Source of the DNA: Arenibaculum pallidiluteum
GTDB lineage: Bacteria; Pseudomonadota; Alphaproteobacteria; Azospirillales; Azospirillaceae
Assembly: GCF_017355985.1 (NCBI RefSeq)
Contig: NZ_JAFIQU010000006.1
Span: 62,001 to 126,000 of the forward strand
Direction of reading: 5' to 3'
Length of the DNA stretch: 64,000 bases
Under the pieces are notes generated by a model. That model was given only the letters and a program-made list of their open reading frames with translations. It had not been told where the DNA came from and did not search any database. Both the position numbers and the translations under genes were made by a program. Shown here one piece after another: positions 33,452 through 41,895 of this stretch (positions within the stretch are counted from its first letter, which is position 1; every line of letters begins with the position of its first letter).

Positions 33452-35041
33452 TCAGAACCCGGCCACCGCCCCGTCGCTGCGCGGGTCCGTCGCGCCTTCG
33501 AGGACGCCGGAAGGCTGGCGCACGATGGCCCCGGCATGGCCCATCACGCTGGTGAAGGGCTCCAGCACCTCCACCGCATGCCCGGCCTCGCGAAGCGCGG
33601 CCACCAGGGCGGGATCGAAGCGGCTCTCGAGCTTGAGCGTCACGCTCTGCTCGCCCCAGGTGCGCCCGAGCAGCCAGCGGGGCGCGGTGACCGCGGCCTG
33701 CAGCCCCTGGCCGAACAGGGCGTAGCGGGTGAAGACCGCCGCCTGGGTCTGCGGCTGCCCCTCGCCGCCCATGGTGCCGTAGACCATGGTCCGGCCGTCG
33801 GAGAGCCGGGCCAGCGCGGGGTTCAGCGTATGGAAAGGCTTGCGCCCCGGGCGCAGCGCGTTCCAGCCGTCCTCGGCGAGGCGGAAGGAGCAGCCGCGGT
33901 TCTGCCACGTGATTCCCGTCTCGGGCAGCACCAGGCCGGAGCCGAACTCGAAATAGACGCTCTGGATCATGCTGACGGCGCGACCGGCGCCGTCGATGGC
34001 GCCGAGCCAGACCGTGTCGCCGGCCGAGGGAGGCGCCGGCCAAGGCAGCGCGCGGCGCCGATCGATTCGCGCCACCATGCGGTCGAGCGCCGCGGGCGCG
34101 AGCAGGTCCCGCGCGTCCACCGCCATGTGGGCGGGATCGCCGACCTCGCGGTCGCGCACCAGGAAGGCCTGCTTGGTCGCCTCGACCAGCCCGTGCACGT
34201 GCTCGAAGCCCTCGGCCTCGCCGACCCCCAGGCGCTCGAACAGCGCAAGGATCATCAGCGAGGCGACGCCCTGGGTCGGCGGCGGGAAGTTGAAGGCGTC
34301 GCCGCAGGCGAGCCGGGCGCGCAGCGGCACCAGGAGCGCCGCTTGATGGCGGTCGAGATCGGCCCGGGTCACCGGGGCCCCGGCCCGCGCCAGGTCGGCC
34401 GCGATGGCATCGCCCAGCCGCCCGCGGTAGAAGCCGTCGAGCCCCTCCGCGGCTAGCCGGCGCAGCGTTGCGCCCAGCGCCGGCTGCTTCAGGACCGTGC
34501 CCTCGCGCGGCGGCGCGCCGTCCGCGAGGAACGCCTGGGCGAAACCCGGCACCCCGGCGAGCTCGGGCAGCTTGCGGCGCGTCAGCTCCTCCTGGCTGGC
34601 GGTGACGGGCACTCCGCCCTCCGCCATCTCGATGGCATCGCGCAGCACGCGCGCCAGCGGCAGGGCCTCGCCCCAGCCGCGCGCCACGGAGAGCGCCGCC
34701 TCCCAGCCCGAGATGGTCCCCGCGACCGTGTTGGCGGCGAGCGGCCCGCGCCAGGGGATCTCGGCATGCCCCCGGGCGCGGTAGAGGTCGAGGGCGGCGC
34801 CCGTCCCGGCCGCGCCGCAGCCGTCGACGGCGACCGGGTCGCGGCCGGGCTCGGCGATCAGCCAGAAGCCGTCGCCGCCGATGCCGGTCATGTGCGGATA
34901 GGCGATAGCCAGCGCGGCCGCGGTCGCGACCACCGCCTCGACGGCGTTGCCGCCGTCGCGCAGGACGTCGAGCCCGGCCTGGCTCGCCAAGTGGTGCGGC
35001 GAGGTCACCATGCCGCGGAGGCTGCGGGGCGTGTTGAGCAT
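33452..35041 (-). CDS. Gamma-glutamyltransferase-family (Ntn) hydrolase
   Basis: 529 residues from the ATG at 35041. N-terminal GMVTSPHHLASQAGLDVLRDGGNAVEA and HMTGIGGDGFWLI are GGT openings. The self-processing Thr should be in SAGDTVWLGAIDGAGRAVS (near residue 345), with downstream FEFGSGLVLPETGITWQNRG and GTMGGEGQPQTQ. No signal peptide, unlike classical periplasmic GGTs, so it looks like the cytoplasmic YwrD/acylase-like branch. It lies 8 bases after the TRAP large-permease gene, so it likely processes what the transporter brings in. Confidence 0.85.
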   Translation of the reverse strand: MLNTPRSLRGMVTSPHHLASQAGLDVLRDGGNAVEAVVATAAALAIAYPHMTGIGGDGFWLIAEPGRDPVAVDGCGAAGTGAALDLYRARGHAEIPWRGPLAANTVAGTISGWEAALSVARGWGEALPLARVLRDAIEMAEGGVPVTASQEELTRRKLPELAGVPGFAQAFLADGAPPREGTVLKQPALGATLRRLAAEGLDGFYRGRLGDAIAADLARAGAPVTRADLDRHQAALLVPLRARLACGDAFNFPPPTQGVASLMILALFERLGVGEAEGFEHVHGLVEATKQAFLVRDREVGDPAHMAVDARDLLAPAALDRMVARIDRRRALPWPAPPSAGDTVWLGAIDGAGRAVSMIQSVYFEFGSGLVLPETGITWQNRGCSFRLAEDGWNALRPGRKPFHTLNPALARLSDGRTMVYGTMGGEGQPQTQAAVFTRYALFGQGLQAAVTAPRWLLGRTWGEQSVTLKLESRFDPALVAALREAGHAVEVLEPFTSVMGHAGAIVRQPSGVLEGATDPRSDGAVAGF

Positions 35042-35049
35042 TCCGGCCC

Positions 35050-36375
35050 TCACCAGCCGATGGCGCGGGGCAGCCAGGTCGCGAGACCGGGCCAGGCGAA
35101 GACGAGCGCCGCCGTCAGCACCTGCATGGCGATGAAGGGGACGACCCCGCGGTAGATGTCCATGGTGGACACCCCCTTGGGCGCGACGCCGCGCAGGAAG
35201 AAGAGCGCCCAGCCGAAGGGCGGCGTCAGGAACGAGGTCTGCAGCACGACGGCGATCAGCGCCGCGGTCCACACCAGGTCGACGCCGGCGTTCTGCAGGA
35301 TCGGCAGGAACAGCGGCACGACGATGTAGGAGATCTCGATCCACTCGATGAAGAAGCCCAGGATGAAGACGATCACGAGCATGAAGACGATGTCGGCGCC
35401 GATTCCCCCGGGCAGGAAGCCGAACATGCCGTGCACGAGCTGCTCGCCCTGAAGGCCCCGGAAGGCCAGGGCGAAGACCTGGGAGCACACCAGGATGAAG
35501 AACATGGCGGCCGTCGTGCGGGTCGTCGCCCGCACGGTCTCGGTCAGGACCTGCCAGCTCAGCCGCCGGGCCAGCGCCGCGACCACCACGCTGCCCAGCG
35601 CCCCCATGGACGCGGCCTCGGTGGGCGCCGCAACGCCGCCGATGATCGAGCCCAGGACCGCGACCACCAGGGCGATGGGCGGCAGGCCGACGCGCAGGGT
35701 CTTGAGCGCGAGCTCGCGCCCCGAGACCGCGGCCCGTTCCTCGGCCGGAACGGCGGGGACCGCGTCCGGCCGCAGGATCCCGAGGCTGATGATGTACACG
35801 CAATAGATCCCCGAGAGCAGCAGCCCCGGCACGACTGCCGCGGCGAAGAGCGTGCCGACGGATTCGCCGAGGATGTCGGCCAGCAGGATCAGCACCAGGC
35901 TCGGCGGGATGATCTGGCCGAGGCTGCCCGAGGCGCAGATCGCGCCGCAGGCGAGCCCTTTGTCGTAGCCGCGGCGCAGCAGGGCCGGCAGCATCAGCAG
36001 GCCGAGGGTCACCACCGTGGCGCCCACGATTCCGGTGGTGGCGCCCATGAGCACGCCGACCAGGATGATGCCCACGCCCATGCCGCCGCGCAGGCCGCCC
36101 GCGAGATGGCCGATCACGTCCATCAGCTCCTCGGCGATGCGGGACTTCTCCAGCATGACGCCCATGAAGACGAAGAGCGGGATCGCGATCAGCGTGTAGT
36201 TGGCGGTGACGCCGTAGATGCGGGCCGGCAGCAGGTTGAACAGCAACCCGCCGAATCCGAGATAGCCGAAGAAGAAGCCGGTGACGGCCAGGGTCAGCGC
36301 GACGGGGACGCCGATCATCAGCAGCACGAAGAACGAGCCGATGGTCAGCAGGGCGAGGATCTCGTTCGGCGTCAT
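35050..36375 (-). CDS. TRAP transporter large permease, DctM type
   Basis: 441 residues with about 12 membrane segments, opening IGSFFVLLMIGVPVALTLAV. Family blocks: MGVMLEKSRIAEELMDVIG, GAICASGSLGQIIPPSLVLIL, and VTFFLTPPFGWALFFLRGVA-like C-terminal region (TSFLTPPFGWALFF). It overlaps the small-permease stop by 4 bases. Energised by an ion gradient, it forms the transport channel with the DctQ-type subunit. Confidence 0.93.
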   Translation of the reverse strand: MTPNEILALLTIGSFFVLLMIGVPVALTLAVTGFFFGYLGFGGLLFNLLPARIYGVTANYTLIAIPLFVFMGVMLEKSRIAEELMDVIGHLAGGLRGGMGVGIILVGVLMGATTGIVGATVVTLGLLMLPALLRRGYDKGLACGAICASGSLGQIIPPSLVLILLADILGESVGTLFAAAVVPGLLLSGIYCVYIISLGILRPDAVPAVPAEERAAVSGRELALKTLRVGLPPIALVVAVLGSIIGGVAAPTEAASMGALGSVVVAALARRLSWQVLTETVRATTRTTAAMFFILVCSQVFALAFRGLQGEQLVHGMFGFLPGGIGADIVFMLVIVFILGFFIEWIEISYIVVPLFLPILQNAGVDLVWTAALIAVVLQTSFLTPPFGWALFFLRGVAPKGVSTMDIYRGVVPFIAMQVLTAALVFAWPGLATWLPRAIGW

Positions 36376-36920
36376 GCCCGGACCGCCTCCGCCCCGTCAT
36401 GCGCGGCCGGCGCCAGGGGAATGCCGGCGGCGCCGCCGAGCAGGGTGCGCAGCGCGGCGCCCACGCTCTGCACGAACAGGAGCGCGAAGCCCAGGGGAAT
36501 GAAGCCCTTCAGCACAAAGCGCCAGGGCAGGCCTCCTGGGTTGGGCGAGGTCTCGCCCACCGCGTAGGACTGCAGCACGTACGGAATCGAGAGCTTCACC
36601 AGCAGCGCCGCGACCACCGCCACCATGGTGTAGGAGACGATCTCGATGATCCGCTGCAGGCCGGGCGGCAGGCGCGAATAGACGACGTCCACCCGGATAT
36701 GCCCCTCGTGCTGGATCGCGTAGGACATGCCAAGCATCGCGATGGGCGACATCAGGTGCCATTCCAGCTCCTGCATGGCGACGGAGCCCGTGTGGAAGGC
36801 GTAGCGCAGGAGGACGTTGCCGGCCATCACGAGCACCAGCCCAAGCGAGACCCAGCTCACCGCGCGGCCGATCCCCTCGACGAGGAGCTCGCAGCCGCGC
36901 ACCAGGGAGGCATTCAGCAT
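36372..36920 (-). CDS. TRAP transporter small permease, DctQ type
   Basis: 182 residues from the ATG at 36920, with TGAGGGGG just before it. Four membrane segments; the DctQ block is ELEWHLMSPIAMLGMSYAI followed by HIRVDVVYSRLPPG. Starts 5 bases after the binding-protein stop and overlaps the large-permease gene. Confidence 0.91.
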   Translation of the reverse strand: MLNASLVRGCELLVEGIGRAVSWVSLGLVLVMAGNVLLRYAFHTGSVAMQELEWHLMSPIAMLGMSYAIQHEGHIRVDVVYSRLPPGLQRIIEIVSYTMVAVVAALLVKLSIPYVLQSYAVGETSPNPGGLPWRFVLKGFIPLGFALLFVQSVGAALRTLLGGAAGIPLAPAAHDGAEAVRA

Positions 36921-36925
36921 CCCCC

Positions 36926-38023
36926 TCACCCCGCGCCCTGCGTCGTGCGGATCTGCGACTGGTACACGGCTTCGCTGACCCCGGCCCATCGGTCGTGCAC
37001 GGACTTGAAGGCCATGAAGCTCTCATGGACCTTGCGGACCAGCGGGTCCTTGGCCGCCGCGTCGGCCAGCACCTGGTCGTTGACCTCGCGCAGGCGCCGG
37101 ACGATCCCCGCCGGCAGGGGCTGTGCGATCACGCCCTGGTTCTTGACGAGGTCGTCCAGCGCCTCGGCGTTGGTCGCCTCGCACCAGGTGTGGCTGACGA
37201 GGTTGCAGGCATCGGCCGCGGCACGGACGATCGCCTGCAGGTCGGCCGGCAGGGACTCCCATGCGGCCCGGTTCACGATCAGCTCGGTCACGTTCGAGGT
37301 CTCGTGCCAGCCGGTCGTGTAGTAGTACTTGGCGGCCTTGTGCAGGCCGAGGCGGCGGTCCTGGTACGGGCCCACGAACTCCGCCGCGTCGATGACACCG
37401 CGCTCGAGCGCGGGGAAGATCTCGCCGCCGGGCAGCAGCTTCACGTCGACCCCCAGGGCGGCATAGACCTTCCCGGCAAGGCCGGGGATCCGCATCTTCA
37501 GCCCCTTGAGGTCGGCATCGGTTTCCACGGGCTTGCGGAACCACCCGGTCATCTGCACGCCGGTGTTGCCAATGGCCATGGGGACGAGATTGAAGGGGGC
37601 GTAGACCTCCTCCCAGAGCTTCTGGCCGCCGCCATGCTGCAGCCAGGCGGTCATGCCCTGGAAGTTCAGGCCGAAGGGGACGGCGGTGAAGTACTGGGCG
37701 GCGAAGGTCTTGCCAGCCCAGTAGTACGAGTTGGCGACGTTCATCTCGACCGTGCCGGAGGAGACGGCATCGAAGCCTTCCAGCGCGGGGATCAGCTCGC
37801 CGGCCCCGAACTGCTGGATCTGGAGCCGCCCGCCCGACATGGCCTTGACGCGCTCGGCGAACTCCGCGGGGCTGCCGGGACCCGTCACGTAGAAGGGCGA
37901 GCCGGGGTTGTAGGCGTTGGTCATCTTCCACTGGAAGACCTTCTGGGCCCGCGCCACCGCCGGGGCGGCGACCGCGCCCGCAGCGCCGACGACTCCGGCC
38001 TTGATGAGGCTTCTCCTGTCCAT
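36926..38023 (-). CDS. TRAP transporter substrate-binding protein, TakP-like
   Basis: 365 residues with a Tat-like leader (DRRSLIKAGVVGAAGAVAAP, then ARAQ), preceded by GGAGGG. DctP-fold blocks are LKGLKMRIPGLAGKVYAALG with the conserved carboxylate-binding Arg, and ALERGVIDAAEFVGPYQDRR followed by YYYTTGWHE. This latter block resembles 2-oxoacid-binding TakP proteins as I remember them. Ligand: a monocarboxylate or 2-oxoacid is likely. First gene of the TRAP-ggt operon, 437 bases downstream of the GntR gene. Confidence 0.9.
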   Translation of the reverse strand: MDRRSLIKAGVVGAAGAVAAPAVARAQKVFQWKMTNAYNPGSPFYVTGPGSPAEFAERVKAMSGGRLQIQQFGAGELIPALEGFDAVSSGTVEMNVANSYYWAGKTFAAQYFTAVPFGLNFQGMTAWLQHGGGQKLWEEVYAPFNLVPMAIGNTGVQMTGWFRKPVETDADLKGLKMRIPGLAGKVYAALGVDVKLLPGGEIFPALERGVIDAAEFVGPYQDRRLGLHKAAKYYYTTGWHETSNVTELIVNRAAWESLPADLQAIVRAAADACNLVSHTWCEATNAEALDDLVKNQGVIAQPLPAGIVRRLREVNDQVLADAAAKDPLVRKVHESFMAFKSVHDRWAGVSEAVYQSQIRTTQGAG

Positions 38024-38460
38024 GCTTCCCTCCTGCTCCGGGCGCCGGGCCTCGCCCGGTCGATCGCGCCGGCGGATTGAGCCCGTCCGGTCGCCTTGCT
38101 CCCCGGATTAGCAAGGCGCATGCCAGCAGCAGGACGGAGGCCCTTGCCCCAGGCCCGGCGCGGCTTCGGCGGGGCAGGCCCTGGGCCGGGCGGAACGCGG
38201 CGGGATCCGTCGGCGCCGCGCTCTTGTGCATCGCAGGATAGATGGGCCCTTGCCCGGCGCCGGCGCGCAATGGACCACGGAGGCAAACCATTGGAATCGA
38301 AAGGATTTGCAGGACGTCTGCCGAATCCGTGAGCTGCTCCGCGGAACCGCAGCCTATGCGCATTTTATAGGCTGTTGCCCAGAACTCCCCAGGACGAGTC
38401 CAGGCAAATCATTGATACTATTATGTTTTGCGAAAGCAGGAATGGTGCACCATCGGCCGA
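38024..38460. promoter_or_regulatory. Promoter region of the TRAP-ggt operon with FadR-type palindrome
   Basis: 437 gene-free bases; the 38280-38450 part is AT-richer than its flanks. ATGGTGCACCAT at 38442-38453 is a perfect 12-bp palindrome containing TGGT-N2-ACCA, the pattern bound by FadR-subfamily GntR proteins; it lies 8 bases past the gntR-type stop. CAGCCTAT at 38350-38357 and ATAGGCTG at 38367-38374 form a second perfect repeat; the minus strand between them carries TATAAAAT, a candidate -10 box. No convincing -35 box was found. Confidence 0.55.
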
Positions 38461-39159
38461 TCAGAGGTTCAGATAGGCCGCGGAGCTCCGCTTCGAGGAC
38501 AGGATGTGCTCGCGCATCCGCAGTGCGGCCTCCTCGGCTGCGCCGCGCAGGATCGCCAGCACGATGGCGTCGTGCTCGGCGAAGGACGAGGCGAGGCGCG
38601 CCGGCATCCGGAACTGGGCCCGCCGGAACGGCGTGACCCGGGCGCGCACCGCCAGAGCCGTCTCCACGAGCTGGCGGTTGTGGCTGCCGCGGAAGATCGC
38701 GGCATGGAAGTCCAGGTTGAATCGATCGTAGCCGTCCACGTCGCCGTCGCGGACCAAGGCCCTGCTCTGCCGGTGCAGCGTCTCGAGCTGCCGGCGCTCG
38801 GGCGCGGTCATGCGCGCGGCGGCGAGGCGCGCGCAGACGGCCTCGAGCTCGGCCGCGAGCTCGAACATCTCATCGAGCTCCTGCTGGGGGACGGCGCTGA
38901 CGAAGACGCCCCTGTGCGGCCGGTTCTCGACGAGCCCGGTGACCGAGAGCTGCTTCAGCGCCTCGCGGATCGGGGTGCGCGAGGTGCCGTACCGGGTCGC
39001 CAGCCCCCGCTCGTCCAGCCGCGCGCCCGGGGCGAGCCGGCCCGTCAGGATTTCGTCGGCGATCTCCCTGCGGATGTCCGCCGCCAGGGTCGGGGCAGAT
39101 GGGCTCGTGGTGGTTGGGCGCGTCGTTTCGGACGCCGGCGCGGCGGCGCGGGGCGGCAT
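38461..39159 (-). CDS. GntR-family regulator, FadR subfamily (FCD domain)
   Basis: 232 residues. After a Pro/Thr-rich leader, the winged HTH is DIRREIADEILTGRLAPGAR with LDERGLATRYGTSRTPIREALKQL. The all-helical FCD ligand domain follows, with metal-ligand-type residues in NLDFHAAIFRGSHN and FAEHDAIVLAI. Same strand as, and upstream of, the TRAP-ggt operon; the TGGTGCACCA palindrome between them is a good candidate site. Confidence 0.9.
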   Translation of the reverse strand: MPPRAAAPASETTRPTTTSPSAPTLAADIRREIADEILTGRLAPGARLDERGLATRYGTSRTPIREALKQLSVTGLVENRPHRGVFVSAVPQQELDEMFELAAELEAVCARLAAARMTAPERRQLETLHRQSRALVRDGDVDGYDRFNLDFHAAIFRGSHNRQLVETALAVRARVTPFRRAQFRMPARLASSFAEHDAIVLAILRGAAEEAALRMREHILSSKRSSAAYLNL

Positions 39160-39266
39160 GGGCGGGCCTCGTCTCTGGACGACTCGTCTCTGAACGGGGC
39201 GAGTGTGCGCCAGGAACGGGGCCAGTGGAAGCCGCCCCGGCGGGCGGCCTCCGGGATCGCGACGGC

Positions 39267-39569
39267 TCAGCGCGCGGCGCGGTTGTCGCCCTGGGCGCGC
39301 TTCTCGGCGGTGTCGCGGCCGATCAGCTTGTTGAAGAGGCTGTCCTCCTCGTAGAGGAGCGTGAGCTGGGAGTCCTCGAACTGCTCGAAGAACTCGTCCC
39401 AGGAGATCTCCTCGAGCGAGTCGTGCTCGGACTGGGCGTTGTCCGGGAACATGATCCGGATGATGCCGGTGTCGCCGGACCTATGCGTGCGCTTCACCGC
39501 CGCCGGCTTGCCGCCGTGGCTCTCGGCCCAGCGGCGGATCTCGTCATGGTCGTTGGTCGTCTTGGCCAT
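39267..39569 (-). CDS. Small acidic conserved hypothetical protein
   Basis: 100 residues from the ATG at 39569, which has a strong AAGGAGGAGAG before it. It begins AKTTNDHDEIRRWAESHGGK and has the acidic block SLEEISWDEFFEQFEDSQLT. I remember this layout from a small conserved family, sometimes mislabelled as a glucan-branching enzyme; I know no function for it. Soluble, no signal peptide. Confidence 0.8.
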   Translation of the reverse strand: MAKTTNDHDEIRRWAESHGGKPAAVKRTHRSGDTGIIRIMFPDNAQSEHDSLEEISWDEFFEQFEDSQLTLLYEEDSLFNKLIGRDTAEKRAQGDNRAAR

Positions 39570-39662
39570 GGCCTCTCTCCTCCTTGGTGTGCGACTGGAA
39601 CAGCCGCAGCGCAGGGAGGTCTCGCGCCGGCGCATGCGCCCGCGGCCGATTGCGCACCGTGG

Positions 39663-41642
39663 TCAACGGGGTGGCGCCGCTTCCTGCTGCACGGGCCGGC
39701 AGTGCGGGGGGCGTTCGTCGCCGGGACGGAGATCACGGAGCCAATACCTGGCGCCCAGCGGGATGTCACAGTCGCCCGGCCGATAGCGCGGATGCTCGTT
39801 GAACAGGATGAACTGCGCCCCGCCGGGCACCGGCGCGTCGGGCCAGTTGCCACCCGGAAGCAGGCGCCGATCGAGGCCCTTGCCGAAGAAGGGAAATTCG
39901 TAGCTGTCGGGACCCAGAACGCTCAGGACGGTCGATTCCGGCGGCACCAGGCGCTCGTAGGCTTCGATCGCCGGGGCCATGGCGGCATGGTTGCGCGCCA
40001 GCTGTTGCGCGCGGCTCATGGACAGGATCTCCGGGAAAGGCGAGACGACCCGGTTCAGCACGCTGTTGACGGCACTCGCCGCCGTGACCAGGAGGCCGAG
40101 GGAAACAAGGCCGACACCCAGGAGCCGAGCCGGCGCCCCGATGACGAGCGCCGCCGCCGGCGCGAGGAACAGCAGGATGCCCGTGAAGTAGCGCCCGCGC
40201 CAGGGATCGTAGGGTCCCGCGGCGGCCTGCATGAGGACGAACACCGCCGAGGCACCCGCGAAGGCCCAGAACAGGGGCTCCCGGCGCCGCAGCACGATCC
40301 CGAGAAGGAGCGCCGGGAGAATCAGGATCGGGCCGACCGGACCGAGATAGGCGTAGTCCTCGTGCGGCCGCGAGAGGAAGACGTCCCGGCTCATCTGGTA
40401 CGGCATCCGCGTGGGCGCGCCGGCCATGTCGATCCCGAGCGGCTGCAGAGCCCGGGCGAAGCCACGCTGCAGCGCATGGTTCAGATCCGCGGTCGCCGTG
40501 GTGAACGGGATGCCGTCGAACCGGGAGAGATCGACGATGTAGCGGGCCGTGTTCGCTATCGTGTGCTGGACCCGCTGCCGCAAGCCCAGATCGGCGAAGC
40601 TGACGGCGGCCACGACGGCCGGCCTGCCGAGGGGATCCCCATGGCGTCGCCAGTTCTCGATGTAACCGGCGGGCGCGGCAAGGACGGCGATGCCGATGAC
40701 ACCCGCCAGGGCCAGCGACGCAAGGGCCCGCCCCCCGGCCGGGCGGCAGGCGCGGTGTTCGCGCACGGCGACCACCAGCATCGCCAGGATCAGGGACGGC
40801 ATGAAGGTCGTCGCTGAAGCCTTTGTCCCGAACGCGAGGCCGAGGCCGGCCCCGAAGAGGAGCAACGAGGCGCTGCCTCGAGTCTGCAGGAACTCGATCC
40901 CGTGAAACAGCGCAAGAGCGACGAAGCAGAGGACGACCAGGTCGTTCTGCGTCGTATTCGATTCCATCAGGACGTTGGTGGCGAGGAGAAACACCAGGGC
41001 CGCCGTCGCCGCGGCATGATTGGCGAACCCCAGCCTCACGCATATCGCGAATATTGCGAGGGCGGTGACGAGATAACAGAGAAACTGCACCAGCTGAACA
41101 TCCTTCTCGTCCGCTGAGAAAACGACGAGAACGAAGACGTTCAGGATGGACGAAACGACGGGATGCTCAATCTGTGCCCAGTAATTCGCAGGGAACCGGT
41201 CCAATGATCCCTGCTGGAAGTAATAGGCGGCCCGGGCCAGATGGTAGGTCATGCTGTCCCAGTTATGCGGCGCCACCCGTAATGCGGTGATGAAGCTCGC
41301 ATACAGGACGGCGGCGGCGACAGCCGCGCACAGGCACAGGACCACCATGTGCATCGTGAGGGGACCGCGTGGGCCAGTCCAAAGACCTTCCGCGGGAATT
41401 CTCTTCCCGCGTCCGAACCAGATCGCGGGGCCGGCCAGGAGCATGCCGACGACGAGCCAGGCTTCAGCCGAGTTCAAAAGCCTGAATTCGCTGAGCGCAA
41501 ATCCGGCTGCCGCAACCATGGTGAGCAAGGCGGAAGCACCGGCGAGGATCGCACCCGGGAGATCCCGAGGCCCGGCAAGCCGGGCACCGCCGTAGGCAGC
41601 CGCAATGAACACGACGGCTGCCGACGACGAAGCAAGGCTCAT
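39663..41642 (-). CDS. Polytopic membrane protein, GT-C (PMT/ArnT-like) glycosyltransferase-type
   Basis: 659 residues with about 12 hydrophobic segments. After the second or third one, a periplasmic loop reads HNWDSMTYHLARAAYYFQQG and then WAQIEHPVVSSI, the acidic/His first-loop pattern of lipid-linked-sugar glycosyltransferases. The soluble C-terminal part ends in PVQQEAAPPR. Function (glycan or lipid glycosylation) is inferred from fold only. AT-containing codons are more frequent than in neighbours, hinting at looser codon selection or transfer. Confidence 0.7.
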   Translation of the reverse strand: MSLASSSAAVVFIAAAYGGARLAGPRDLPGAILAGASALLTMVAAAGFALSEFRLLNSAEAWLVVGMLLAGPAIWFGRGKRIPAEGLWTGPRGPLTMHMVVLCLCAAVAAAVLYASFITALRVAPHNWDSMTYHLARAAYYFQQGSLDRFPANYWAQIEHPVVSSILNVFVLVVFSADEKDVQLVQFLCYLVTALAIFAICVRLGFANHAAATAALVFLLATNVLMESNTTQNDLVVLCFVALALFHGIEFLQTRGSASLLLFGAGLGLAFGTKASATTFMPSLILAMLVVAVREHRACRPAGGRALASLALAGVIGIAVLAAPAGYIENWRRHGDPLGRPAVVAAVSFADLGLRQRVQHTIANTARYIVDLSRFDGIPFTTATADLNHALQRGFARALQPLGIDMAGAPTRMPYQMSRDVFLSRPHEDYAYLGPVGPILILPALLLGIVLRRREPLFWAFAGASAVFVLMQAAAGPYDPWRGRYFTGILLFLAPAAALVIGAPARLLGVGLVSLGLLVTAASAVNSVLNRVVSPFPEILSMSRAQQLARNHAAMAPAIEAYERLVPPESTVLSVLGPDSYEFPFFGKGLDRRLLPGGNWPDAPVPGGAQFILFNEHPRYRPGDCDIPLGARYWLRDLRPGDERPPHCRPVQQEAAPPR

Positions 41643-41895
41643 CTGAAGCTCATAGGAAGGGCGATCGAGACCCTATACCACTTTTGGGGGAGATCGAAAA
41701 CGCCCGTTCCAGAACTGGCATCGATCAGCGTTGCCGCGCCGACCGGATTCCCAGGGACGCTCCGTCCGGTTGCGCGGCCATTCCGCCGGTTCCGCGACGG
41801 CTCGCGGTTTCAGCCGCCGCCCGGGGCCCCGAAGGGTCTCACACCTCGTACCGACTCCCTTGCCGCCCCAGCAGATGCCGGGACCGGGCACAGGA

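Noticed and set aside
41643-41895. Possible small gene between lepA and the GT-C-like gene
   Set aside because: The minus-strand frame at 41673-41891 is Trp/Gly/Arg-rich with no start signal; nothing else was seen in the spacer.
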